The position numbers and the translations under genes were made by a program. A stretch of 22,500 bases of DNA from Cryptomeria japonica (taxonomy: Eukaryota > Streptophyta > Pinopsida > Cupressales > Cupressaceae). The number at the start of each line of letters is the position of its first letter. Within the stretch, counting starts at the first letter, position 1. Location: assembly GCF_030272615.1 (NCBI RefSeq), contig NW_026729292.1, positions 25,001 to 47,500 of the forward strand, written 5' to 3'. The notes below the pieces were generated by a model. It made no database searches. It worked only from the letters and a program-made list of their open reading frames with translations, and had not been told where the DNA came from. Of the stretch, positions 1 through 8,870 are shown in pieces.

Positions 1-332
1 GCTGTGAGGAGAGGAGGGATGCAGCCAAGAAAGCAATCAGGGCTCGAGGCAAGGGATGCATCAAGGATAGCAATCATGTTGTGAGGCGAGATTCCAAAGG
101 CTAAACGTGAGAGGCTGCAGGGTCGACTCAGAGAGGTCTATGCATGTGAGAGGCTGAAAGCAAGGTCGACTCGGAGCGGTCTATGCATCGGGCGCGCTTG
201 GGGCGACTACCAGTGCCAACCCCTTATCCCGCGACGCGTCCGACAAAGAGAACGTTCCAAGGCGGCAGAGGAGGTTACCAGCCGAAGGATGCAGTAGCAA
301 TAACAGGTATAGTTCCGCGGCGGCCGAGAAGA
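1..332. repeat. Degenerate edge of the 188-bp tandem array
   Basis: This stretch holds scrambled pieces of the 188-bp unit that follows. Visible are GGGATGCA-type starts, GGCTGCAGGGTCGACTC, and an almost intact stretch from about 190 to 270 with GCGCTTGGGGCGACTACCAG and CCAACCCCTTATCCCGCGA. The order and spacing are irregular, as expected at an array edge that unequal exchange no longer homogenises. I see no gene here. Confidence 0.75.
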
Positions 333-3300
333 CTCACCGCATAGGAATCGGGATGCGAGGCGAGGGATGCGGCGGGAAGGCCCCGACGGCTAAACGGAAG
401 AGGCTGCAGGGCCGCCTCGGAATGGTCCAAGCATCGGATGCGATTGGGACGACTACCAGTGCCAACCCCTTATCCCGCGATGCGTCCGATACACAGATAG
501 TTCCAAGGCGGCCGAGGAGCCTCACCGCATATCAATCGGGGTGCGAGGCGAGGGATGGGGCGGGAAGGCCCCAACGGCTAGACGGAAGAGGCTTCAGGGC
601 CACCTCGGAATGGTCCAAGCATCGGACGCGCTTGGGGCGACTGCCAGTGCCAACCCCTTATCCCGCGATGCGTCCGATACACAGATGGTTCCAAGGCGGC
701 CGAGGAGCCTCACCGCATAGCAATCGGGGGTGCGAGGCGAGGGATGGGGCGGGAAGGCCCCAACGGCTAGACGGAAGAGGCTTCAGGGCCGCCTAGGAAT
801 GGTCCAAGCATCGGACACGCTTGGGGCGACTACCAGTGACAGCCCCCTATCCCGCGATGCGTCCGATACGAAGATGGTTCCAAGGCGGCCGAGGAGCCTC
901 ACCGCATAGCAATCGGGGTGCGAGGTGGGGGATGCGGCGAGATGGCCCCAACGGCTAGACGGAAGAGGCCACAGGGCCGCGTCGGAATAGTCCAAGCATC
1001 GGACGCGCTTGGGGCGACTACCAGTGACAACCCCTTATCCCGCGATGCGTCCGATACGAAGATAGTTCCAAGGCGGCCGAGGAGCCTCACCGCATAGCAA
1101 TCGGGGTGCGAGGTGGGGGATGCGGCGAGATGGCCCCAACGGCTAGACGGAAGAGGCTGCAGGGCCGCCTCGGAATAGTCCAAGCATCGGACGCGCTTGG
1201 GGCCACTACCAGTGACAACCCCTTATCCCGCGATGCGTCCGATACGAAGATAGTTCCAAGGCGGCCGAAGAGCCTCACCGCATAGCAATCGGGGTGCGAG
1301 GTGGGGGATGCGGCGAGATGGCCCCAACGGCTAGACGGAAGAGGCCACAGGGCCGCCTCGGAATAGTCCAAGCATCGGACGCGCTTGGGGCGACTACCAG
1401 TGACAACCCCTTATCCCGCGATGCGTCCGATACGAAGATAGTTCCCAGGCGGCCGAGGAGCCTCACCGCATAGCAATCGGGGTGCGAGGCGAGGGATGCG
1501 GCGAGATGGCCCCAAAGGCTAGACGGAAGAGGCTGCAGGGCTGCCTCGGAATAGTCCAAGCATCGGACGCGCTTGGGGCGACTACCACTGCCAACCCCTT
1601 ATCCCGCGATGCGTCCGATACACAGATAGTTCCGAGGCGGCCGAGGAGGTGGGGGATGCAGCGAGATGGCCCCAACGGCTAGACGGAAGAGGCTGCAGGG
1701 CCGCCTCGGAATAGTCCAAGCATCGGACGCGCTTGGGGCGACTACCAGTGACAACCCCTTATCCCGCGATGCGTCCGATACACAGATAGTTCCGAGGCGG
1801 CCAAGGAGCCTCACCGCATAGCAATCGTGGTGCGAGGTGGGGGATGCGGCGAGATGGCCCCAACGGCTAGACGGAAGAGGCTGCAGGGCCGCCTCGGAAT
1901 GGTCCAAGCATCGGATGCGCTTGGGGCGACTACCACTGCCAACCCCTTATCCCGCGATGCGTCCGATACACAGATAGTTCCAAGGCGGCCGAGGAGCCTC
2001 ACAGCATAGCAATCAGGGTGCGAGGCGAGGGATGCGGCGAGAAAGCCCCAACGGCTAGAGGGAAGAGGCTTCAGGTCCGCCTCGGAATGGTCCAAGCATC
2101 GGACGCGCTTGGGGCGACTACCAGTGACAACCCCTTATCCCGCGACGCGTCCGATACACAGATAGTTCCAAGGCGGCCGAGGAGCCTCACCGCATAGCAA
2201 TCGGGGTGCGAGGCGAGGGATGCGGCGAGAAGGACCCAACGGCTACACGGAAGAGGCTTCGGGGCCGCCTCGGAATGGTCCAAGCATCGGACGCGCTTGG
2301 GGCGACTACCAGTGACAACCCCTTATCCCGCGACGCGTCCGATACACAGATAGTTCCAAGGCGGCCGAGGAGCCTCACCGCATAGCAATCGGGGTGCGAG
2401 GCGAGGGATGCGGCGAGAAGGACCCAACGGCTAGACGGAAGAGGCTTCGGGTCCGCCTCGGAATGGTCCAAGCATCGGACGCGCTTGGGGCGACTACCAG
2501 TGACAACCCCTTATCCCGCGACGCGTCCGATACACAGATAGTTCCAAGGCGGCCGAGGAGCCTCACCGCATAGCAATCGGGGTGCGAGGCGAGGGATGCG
2601 GCGAGAAGGACCCAACGGCTAGACGGAAGAGGCTTCGGGTCCGCCTCGGAATGGTCCAAGCATCGGACGCGCTTGGGGCGACTACCAGTGACAACCCCTT
2701 ATCCCGCGACGCGTCCGATACACAGATAGTTCCAAGGCGGCCGAGGAGCCTCACCGCATAGCAATCGGGGTGCGAGGCGAGGGATGCGGCGAGAAGGACC
2801 CAACGGCTAGACGGAAGAGGCTTCGGGTCCGCCTCGGAATGGTCCAAGCATCGGACGCGCTTGGGGCGACTACCAGTGACAACCCCTTATCCCGCGACGC
2901 GTCCGATACACAGATAGTTCCGAGGCGGCCGAGGAGCCTCACCGCATAGCAATCGGGGTGCGAGGCGAGGGATGCGGCGAGAAGGACCCAACGGCTAGAC
3001 GGAAGAGGCTTCAGGGCCGCCTCGGAATGGTCCAAGCATCGAACGCGCTTGGGGCGACTACCAGTGACAACCCCTTATCCCGCGACGCGTCCGATACACA
3101 GATAGTTCCGAGGCGGCCGTGGAGCCTCACCGCATAGCAATCGGGGTGCGAGGCGAGGGATGCGGCGAGAAGGACCCAACGGCTAGACGGAAGAGGCTTC
3201 AGGGCCGCCTCGGAATGGTCCAAGCATCGGACGCGCTTGGGGCGACTACCAGTGACAACCCCTTATCCCGCGACGCGTCCGATACACAGATAGTTCCGAG

Positions 3301-4090
3301 GCGGCCGAGGAGCCTCACCGCATAGCAATCGGGGTGCGAGGCGAGGGATGCGGCGAGAAGGACCCAACGGCTAGACGGAAGAGGCTTCAGGGCCGCCTCG
3401 GAATGGTCCAAGCATCGGACGCGCTTGGGGCGACTACCAGTGACAACCCCTTATCCCGCGACGCGTCCGATACACAGATAGTTCCGAGGCGGCCGAGGAG
3501 CCTCACCGCATAGCAATCGGGGTGCGAGGCGAGGGATGCGGCGAGAAGGACCCAACGGCTAGACGGAAGAGGCTTCAGGGCCGCCTCGGAATGGTCCAAG
3601 CATCGGACGCGCTTGGGGCGACTACCAATGACAACCCCTTATCCCGCGACGCGTCCGATACACAGATAGTTCCGAGGCGGCCGAGGAGCCTCACCGCATA
3701 GCAATCGGGGTGCGAGGCGAGGGATGCGGCGAGAAGGACCCAACGGCTAGACGGAAGAGGCTTCAGGGCCGCCTCGGAATGGTCCAAGCATCGGACGCGC
3801 TTGGGGCGACTACCAGTGACAACCCCTTATCCCGCGACGCGTCCGATACACAGATAGTTCCGAGGCGGCCGAGGAGCCTCACCGCATAGCAATCGGGGTG
3901 CGAGGCGAGGGATGCGGCGAGAAGGACCCAACGGCTAGACGGAAGAGGCTTCAGGGCCGCCTCGGAATGGTCCAAGCATCGGACGCGCTTGGGGCGACTA
4001 CCGTTGCCAACCCCTTATCCCGCGATGCGTCTGATACACAGATAGTTCCGAGGCGGCCGAGGAGCCTCACCGCATAGCAATCGGGTTGCG
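333..4090. repeat. 188-bp tandem repeat array (about 20 units)
   Basis: The landmark CTCACCGCATAGCAATCGG recurs at 333, 521, 709, 898, 1086 and so on to 4066. From 1810 to 4066 there are exactly twelve 188-bp steps. Each unit carries GGATGCGGCGAGA, an ACGGCTAGACGGAAGAGG segment, GCGCTTGGGGCGACTACCAG, CCTTATCCCGCGA and a GGCGGCCGAGGAG end. The 60-100 aa frames that repeat every 188 bp, mostly on the - strand, are by-products of the repeat. If the promoter cores to the right drive - strand 35S transcription, this array would lie in the external transcribed spacer. That role is inferred; the array itself is directly visible. Confidence 0.95.
1622..1809. repeat. Shortened 160-bp unit within the 188-bp array
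   Basis: The interval between landmarks at 1462 and 1810 is 348 bp, which is 188 plus 160. The 28 bp that normally hold CCTCACCGCATAGCAATC and the bases after it are missing near 1648, where GAGGAG is joined directly to GTGGGGGATG. The lost segment was flanked by short GAGG direct repeats, so slippage or unequal exchange is a likely cause. Confidence 0.85.
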
Positions 4091-4449
4091 AGGCAGATTA
4101 TTGGGAAGGGAACCCCCTGGGATGCGGCTCAAGCAGTGCCCAAAGGGACTGGAATGCGGAATCACATCGAGAGACCCAAATGCTATACGAGGGCTCAAAT
4201 CGAATTATCGATTTGGCCACGACATGGACGCATCGGAACGACTACCTTTGCCGAACCACTCGCAATTGCATCCATACCGAAACCAATAGACATTTCCGTT
4301 AGAGCCCTCGCATAGCATTCGGGAATCTCGCATGCCCCTCTAAATCGACCAATGCTGGCGCTCAATGAAAATCCGAGCGCTACCACCGTTCGAGCGCCAG
4401 CATTGGTCGAGTTAGAGGGGCACGGGGGAGAATGCTCCAGTCAACACCT

Positions 4450-4461
4450 CCCCTATATAAG
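4450..4461 (-). promoter_or_regulatory. Pol I-type promoter core, candidate 35S gene promoter
   Basis: The - strand reads CTTATATAGGGG, preceded by GAATCGGACAAATAAC in the form seen at these sites. Plant RNA polymerase I start sites follow TATATA(A/G)GGG, with transcription starting at the A before the G run, here position 4454. It is the leftmost of 13 copies. If 18S lies to the left, this is the copy nearest the gene and so the best candidate for the gene promoter. The match is seen; function is inferred. A Pol II TATA box on the + strand is the alternative. Confidence 0.55.
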
Positions 4462-4939
4462 TTATTTGTCCGATTCTCGCACAACCGTAGTCTGCCTCGT
4501 CGAATCAAACAACGGTCCCAGATTCCGACTTCCGTTCCGTAGAGACCCAAAAGCTAGATGGAGGCTCGCAAGAAAGAGAGTCGGCGCATAGCAATCGGGT
4601 TTCTCGAACGTTTAGGGACCGAGCTCACTTGCGGATAGGGCAAAATCCGCCAAGCAACCCAAAAGCTAGACGGGGGCTCGAATCGAATCGCCTAGGCGGC
4701 CACAACAACGACGTGTTGGATCGACTACCAGTGCCAAACCATTCAGCAAGACTAGTCTGTGTCGAGGCCGGATAGAGATTCTCAGAGAGCGCCCGCATAG
4801 CATTTAGGAGACCTGCCGCGTCCCTCACACTCGACAAATGGTGGTGCACGTTTATAAATCCGAGCGATCCCAACCCTTTCAAGCACCAACATCGGTCGAG
4901 ATAGAGGGGCACGGAGGGGGCTGCGTGAGACAACACAGT

Positions 4940-4951
4940 CCCCTATATAAG
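4940..4951 (-). promoter_or_regulatory. Pol I-type promoter core
   Basis: Same - strand core with predicted start at 4944. The flank differs from the other copies (AGTCCCC instead of CCTCCCC on the + strand), while the TATATAGGGG and the upstream GAATCGGACAAATAAC, shown here as GAGAATCGGAC, remain. Conservation of the core despite a drifted flank argues for constraint. Confidence 0.5.
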
Positions 4952-5380
4952 TTATTTGTCCGATTCTCACACATCCGAAGAATGGTCATCAAATCGGACA
5001 ACAGCCCAAACTTCCGACTTCCGTCCCAGAAAGCCCAAGAGCTATCTAAAACGTTCATGGCCGGAACTCGATCGCGGCTATACCAGTCCGCCAAGCAACC
5101 CAAAAGCTAGACTGGAGCTCTAGTCGAATCACCTCTGTGGCCATTGCAAGGACGTGTTGGAGCGACTACCATTGCCGAACCATTCCGCAGGTCGAGTCCA
5201 TACCAAGGCCGCATAGAGATTCACGATGAGCTCCTGCATAGCAATCAGGAGACTTGCCGTGTCCATCACAATCGATAAATCCTGGTGCAAGATTTTTGCA
5301 TCCGAGCGCTCCAACCAGTCGAGCACCAGCATCAATCGACATAAACGGGCACGGGGGGAGGATGCTCGAGAACACTACCT

Positions 5381-5392
5381 CCCCTATATAAG
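5381..5392 (-). promoter_or_regulatory. Pol I-type promoter core
   Basis: Third copy of the left group, which shares AAGTTATTTGT where the ten copies to the right have AAGCTATTTGT. The predicted - strand start is 5385. Confidence 0.5.
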
Positions 5393-5528
5393 TTATTTGT
5401 CCGATTCTCAAGCAGCCGAAGTCTGGTCATCGAATCGGGTCAAAGACCACAACTTCCGACTTTACCCACAATGCAAGTCATCGAATCGAACATCGGCCCC
5501 CGAGTCGGACTCCATGCGTATGTCAGGT

Positions 5529-5834
5529 CATCGGACCCAAATTCCGCCTTCCTGCGCATGGCGGGCCATCAATATCAACTCGGTCATCGGACCCAAACTC
5601 CGCCTTTTTGCGTATGGCACGCCTTCAAATCGGTCATCGGACCCAAATTCCGCCTTCCTGTGCATGGCGGGCCATCAACATCAACTCGGTCATCGGACCC
5701 AAATTCCGCCTTTCTGCGCATGGCACGCCATCAACTCGGTCATCGGACCCAAATTCCGCCTTCCTGCGCATGGCAGGTCATCGGACACAAATTCAGACCT
5801 CGCCAATATGCCTACGTATCGAATCGGTCATCGG
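5529..5834. repeat. Short tandem repeats with alternating 56 and 50 bp periods
   Basis: CATCGGACCCAAATTCCGCC or a close variant starts at 5529, 5585, 5635, 5691, 5741, 5779 and 5829, giving steps of 56, 50, 56, 50, 38 and 50 bp. The 56- and 50-bp types alternate as a 106-bp dimer. The 56-bp type carries an extra ATCAA-containing piece. Related CATCGGACCC copies occur singly in the 311-bp units to the right, so this is a local amplification of that motif. Confidence 0.85.
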
Positions 5835-5925
5835 ACCCAACTTCCGACTTCATCCATACTGTAGGGTCTTTGAGGTTGGCGCGGTGCGCTCAACCCAGGG
5901 AGTCGACCCATCGAAGCATACACCT

Positions 5926-5937
5926 CCCCTATATAAG
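5926..5937 (-). promoter_or_regulatory. Pol I-type spacer promoter core
   Basis: First of the 311-bp series. Predicted - strand start at 5930, with GAATCGGACAAATAGC just upstream on that strand. Confidence 0.5.
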
Positions 5938-6236
5938 CTATTTGTCCGATTCCCACACCTGTGTAGTTTGCACCTCTGACCAGGACATCGACCCCAACTT
6001 CCGAACTCGACTGCAACGACGGCACCAGCGCCTTGGTGCGCACCTTGCGACGCACAGTCCCAACATTCGCCTTCCTGCACATGGCAGGTCATCGGACCCA
6101 AATTCCGACCTCGCGAGTATGCCTACATATCGAATCGGTCATCGGACCCAACTTCCGACTTCATCCATACCGTAGGGTCTTTGAGGTTGGCGCGGTGCGC
6201 TCAACCCGGGGAGTCGACCCAACGAAGCATACACCT

Positions 6237-6248
6237 CCCCTATATAAG
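6237..6248 (-). promoter_or_regulatory. Pol I-type spacer promoter core
   Basis: Second of the 311-bp series, predicted - strand start at 6241. Core and immediate flanks are the same as in the copy at 5926. Confidence 0.5.
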
Positions 6249-6547
6249 CTATTTGTCCGATTCCCACACCTGTGTAGTTTGCACCTCCGATCAAGACATC
6301 GACCCCAACTTCCGAACTCGCCTCCAACGACCGAACCAGCGCCTTGGTGCGCACCTTGCAACGCACAGTGCCAACATTCGCCTTCCTGCACGTGGCAGGT
6401 CATCGGACCCAAATTCCGACCTCGCGAGTATGCCTACATATCGAATCGGTCATCGGACCCAACTTCCGACTTCATCCATACCGTAGGGTCTTTGAGGTTG
6501 GCGCGGTGCGCTCAACCCGGGGAGTCGACCCAACGAAGCATACACCT

Positions 6548-6559
6548 CCCCTATATAAG
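6548..6559 (-). promoter_or_regulatory. Pol I-type spacer promoter core
   Basis: Third of the 311-bp series, predicted - strand start at 6552. Confidence 0.5.
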
Positions 6560-6858
6560 CTATTTGTCCGATTCCCACACCTGTGTAGCTTGCACCTCCG
6601 ATCAGGACATCGACCCCAACTTCCGAACTCGACTAAAAAGACCGCACCAGCGCCTTGGTGTGCACCTTGCAACGCACAGTGTCAACATTCGCCTTCCTGC
6701 ACATGGCAGGTCATCGGACCCAAATTCCGACCTCATGAGCATACCTACTAATCGAATCGGTCATCGGACCCAACTTCCGACTTCATCCATACCGTAGGGT
6801 CTTTGAGGTTGGCGCGGTGCGCTCAACCTGGGGAGTCGACCCATCGAAGCATACACCT

Positions 6859-6870
6859 CCCCTATATAAG
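6859..6870 (-). promoter_or_regulatory. Pol I-type spacer promoter core
   Basis: Fourth of the 311-bp series, predicted - strand start at 6863. On the + strand the core is followed by GATTCCGACACC instead of GATTCCCACACC. The next core lies 897 bp to the right because the 52-bp array intervenes. Confidence 0.5.
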
Positions 6871-6982
6871 CTATTTGTCCGATTCCGACACCTGTGTAGT
6901 TTGCACCTCCGCTCAGGACATCGACCCCAACTTCCGAACTCGCCTGCAACGACCGAACCAGCGCCTTGGTGCGCACCAAAAG

Positions 6983-7620
6983 TGCGCACTTTTGGAGGGC
7001 ACTTTTCTGCGCTCCAAAGGTGCGCACTTTTGGAGGGCACTTTTTGGAGGGCACTTTTCTGCGCTCCAAAGGTGCGCACTTTTGGAGGGCACTTTTTGGA
7101 GGGCACTTTTCTGCGCTCCAAAGGTGCGCACTTTTGGAGGGCACTTTTTGGAGGGCACTTTTCTGCGCTCCAAAGGTGCGCACTTTTGGAGGGCACTTTT
7201 TGGAGGGCACTTTTCTGCGCTCCAAAGGTGCGCACTTTTGGAGGGCACTTTTTGGAGGGCACTTTTCTGCGCTCCAAAGGTGCGCACTTTTGGAGGGCAC
7301 TTTTTGGAGGGCACTTTTCTGCGCTCCAAAGGTGCGCACTTTTGGAGGGCACTTTTTGGAGGGCACTTTTCTGCGCTCCAAAGGTGCGCACTTTTGGAGG
7401 GCACTTTTTGGAGGGCACTTTTCTGCGCTCCAAAGGTGCGCACTTTTGGAGGGCACTTTTTGGAGGGCACTTTTCTGCGCTCCAAAGGTGCGCACTTTTG
7501 GAGGGCACTTTTTGGAGGGCACTTTTCTGCGCTCCAAAGGTGCGCACTTTTGGAGGGCACTTTTGTGCACTCCAAAGGTGCGCACTTTTGGAGGGCACTT
7601 TTCCTGTGCTCCAAAGGTGC
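6983..7620. repeat. 52-bp minisatellite array (10 perfect units, 38-bp edge units)
   Basis: TGCGCACTTTTGGAGGGCAC starts at 6983, at 7021, then every 52 bp up to 7541, and again at 7579. The ten units from 7021 to 7540 look identical by eye. Edge units are 38 bp and lack one of the two 14-bp TTTTGGAGGGCACT copies. Each unit also contains CTCCAAAGGTGCGCAC, partly the reverse complement of its own first half, so strands could fold. Because 52 is not a multiple of 3 and the unit has no stop, all frames stay open; the 220-336 aa frames on both strands are spurious. Confidence 0.95.
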
Positions 7621-7755
7621 ACACCTAGGTGAGCACCTTCGACCACACCTTGTAGCACACCAAACTCTGACTTTCGACTTCATCCGCAATGCAGGGTCTT
7701 TGAGGTTGGCGCAATGCGCACAACCAGGGGAGTCGACCCATCAAACCCAACACCT

Positions 7756-7767
7756 CCCCTATATAAG
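7756..7767 (-). promoter_or_regulatory. Pol I-type spacer promoter core
   Basis: First core right of the 52-bp array, predicted - strand start at 7760. Upstream on the - strand reads GAATCAGACAAATAGC, with A in place of the G seen at the left copies. Confidence 0.5.
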
Positions 7768-7912
7768 CTATTTGTCTGATTCTCATACATGCGTAGCCTG
7801 CAGGAGCAATTAGGACATCGACCCCAACTTTCGGCTTCTAAACGAAAACAAGGTCTTTGAGGTTGGTGTAATGCGAACAACTAGGGGAGTCAACCCATCA
7901 AACCCAACACCT

Positions 7913-7924
7913 CCCCTATATAAG
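7913..7924 (-). promoter_or_regulatory. Pol I-type spacer promoter core
   Basis: 157-bp series, predicted - strand start at 7917. Confidence 0.48.
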
Positions 7925-8069
7925 CTATTTGTCTGATTCTCATACATGTGTAGTCTACAGGAGCAATTAGGACATCGACCCCAACTTTTGACTTCTTAAC
8001 GAAAACAAGGTCTTTGAGGTTGACGTAATGCGCACAACCAGGGGAGTCGACCCATCAAACCCAACACCT

Positions 8070-8081
8070 CCCCTATATAAG
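8070..8081 (-). promoter_or_regulatory. Pol I-type spacer promoter core
   Basis: 157-bp series, predicted - strand start at 8074. This copy keeps the GTCCGATTCTC form on the + strand, whereas its neighbours have GTCTGATTCTC. Confidence 0.48.
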
Positions 8082-8226
8082 CTATTTGTCCGATTCTCAT
8101 ACATGTGTAGCCTGCAGGAGCCATTAGGACATTGACCCCAACTTTTGACTTCTTAACGAAAACAAGGTCTTTGAGGTTGGCGTAATGCGCACAACCAAGG
8201 GAGTTGACCCATCAAACCCAACACCT

Positions 8227-8238
8227 CCCCTATATAAG
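8227..8238 (-). promoter_or_regulatory. Pol I-type spacer promoter core
   Basis: 157-bp series, predicted - strand start at 8231. The flank has GAGTTGACCC in place of GAGTCGACCC, a C-to-T change at a CpG. Confidence 0.48.
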
Positions 8239-8446
8239 CTATTTGTCTGATTCTCATACATGTGTAGCCTGCAACAACGATTAGGACATCCACCCCAACT
8301 TCTGAATTCGTCTGCGTTGACCGCACCAAAGGTGCACGCCTTGGTGCTCACCAAAATCCGACTTCCGACTTCTTCTGCTATGCGGGGTCTTTGAGGTTGG
8401 CGCAGTGCGCACAACCAGGGGAGTCAACCCACCGAATGCAACACCT

Positions 8447-8458
8447 CCCCTATATAAG
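8447..8458 (-). promoter_or_regulatory. Pol I-type spacer promoter core
   Basis: Lies 220 bp from its left neighbour because of a 63-bp longer unit. Predicted - strand start at 8451. Confidence 0.48.
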
Positions 8459-8603
8459 CTATTTGTCTGATTCTCATACATGCGTAGACTGCAGCAATGA
8501 TTAGGACATCCACCCCAACTTTTGACTTCTTAAACAAGACAGGGTCTTTGAAGTTGGTGCAGTGCACACAACCAGGGGAGTCGACCCATCAAACGCAACA
8601 CCT

Positions 8604-8616
8604 CCCCTATATAAAG
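8604..8616 (-). promoter_or_regulatory. Pol I-type spacer promoter core, one-base insertion
   Basis: Outermost (rightmost) core. The + strand reads CCCCTATATAAAGC with one extra A, so on the - strand the upstream element sits one base further from the start. Predicted - strand start at 8608. It may be the weakest copy. Confidence 0.42.
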
Positions 8617-8694
8617 CTATTTGTCCGATTCTCATACGTGTAGTCTGCAGCAGCGATTAGGACATCGACCCCAACTTCCGAATTCGTTTGCATT

Positions 8695-8870
8695 GACCGC
8701 ACCAAAGGTGCACGCCTTGGTGTGCACCCTGGAGTGCACTTTGGTGCTCACCTCGGTGCACACTTTGGTGTGCACCTCGGTGTGCACCAAAGGTGCGCAC
8801 CTTGGAGCGCACCAAAGGTGTACACTTTGGAGCGCACCACATAGGGTCTTTGAGAGGTTGGCGCAGTGCG
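8695..8870. repeat. GGTGCAC/GTGCACC palindromic short repeats
   Basis: About 175 bp are built from variants of GGTGCGCACCTTGG and ACTTTGGTGTGCACC. GGTGCGCACC is its own reverse complement, so the tract is rich in small hairpins. It starts at the same CGCACCAAAGGTGCACGC seed seen singly near 8320 and passes on the right into the G-rich array. Confidence 0.85.

Larger units (their letters stand above)
4091..5460. repeat. Three diverged 440-545 bp compound units (188-like part plus promoter core)
   Basis: Three copies of the core CCCCTATATAAGTTATTTGT lie at 4450, 4940 and 5381. Between them are recognisable 188-bp-unit relics: CCCAAAAGCTAGAC, GATCGACTACCAGTGCCAA and CATAGCAATCGGG. Each compound unit therefore fuses a decayed 188-bp part with a promoter-like core. 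Their divergence exceeds that of the neighbouring arrays, so they look like an older layer. The open frames here have no recognisable domain and I reject them as genes. Confidence 0.75.
5835..6975. repeat. 311-bp promoter-bearing tandem units
   Basis: Cores at 5926, 6237, 6548 and 6859 are spaced exactly 311 bp apart. Each unit holds GGTCTTTGAGGTTGGCGC, GGGAGTCGACCCA, the core, GACATCGACCCCAACTTCCG, GCGCCTTGGTGCGCACC, two CATCGGACCCAA copies, and a second CAACTTCCGACTTC. This layout resembles the spacer-promoter repeats of plant rDNA intergenic spacers. Overlapping frames of 75-254 codons on both strands are artefacts of repetition. Confidence 0.93.
7676..8690. repeat. 157-bp promoter-bearing tandem units
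   Basis: Cores at 7756, 7913, 8070 and 8227 are 157 bp apart. The next is 220 bp further at 8447, then 157 bp to 8604. Each unit has GGTCTTTGAGGTTGG, GGGGAGTCGACCCATCAAAC, the core, and ATTAGGACATCGACCCCAAC followed by TTTGACTTCTTAACGAAAAC. The 157-bp unit equals the 311-bp unit minus the 154 bp between its two CAACTTCCGA copies. The 220-bp interval is an intermediate form retaining ACCGCACCAAAGGTGCACGC. Confidence 0.93.

Noticed and set aside
333-4090. 188-bp regular repeats as a CRISPR array
   Set aside because: There is no short-repeat and unique-spacer alternation: the full 188 bp is repeated, and the plant 5S genes make the source eukaryotic.
6803-7813. 336-codon frame (+) and 287/291-codon frames (-) over the 52-bp array
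   Set aside because: A 52-bp unit without stops cycles through all three frames, so any strand appears coding. No start context or domain is present.
5880-8616. GAGTCGACCC beside each promoter core as a Sal-box Pol I terminator
   Set aside because: It shares only the GTCGAC core with the mammalian Sal box. Plants are not known to use that element and the site sits just downstream of the predicted starts.
4450-8616. TATATAAG on the + strand as Pol II TATA boxes of protein genes
   Set aside because: No credible coding region follows any copy, and the G run after TATATA on the - strand matches Pol I starts better. Kept as an alternative, not called.
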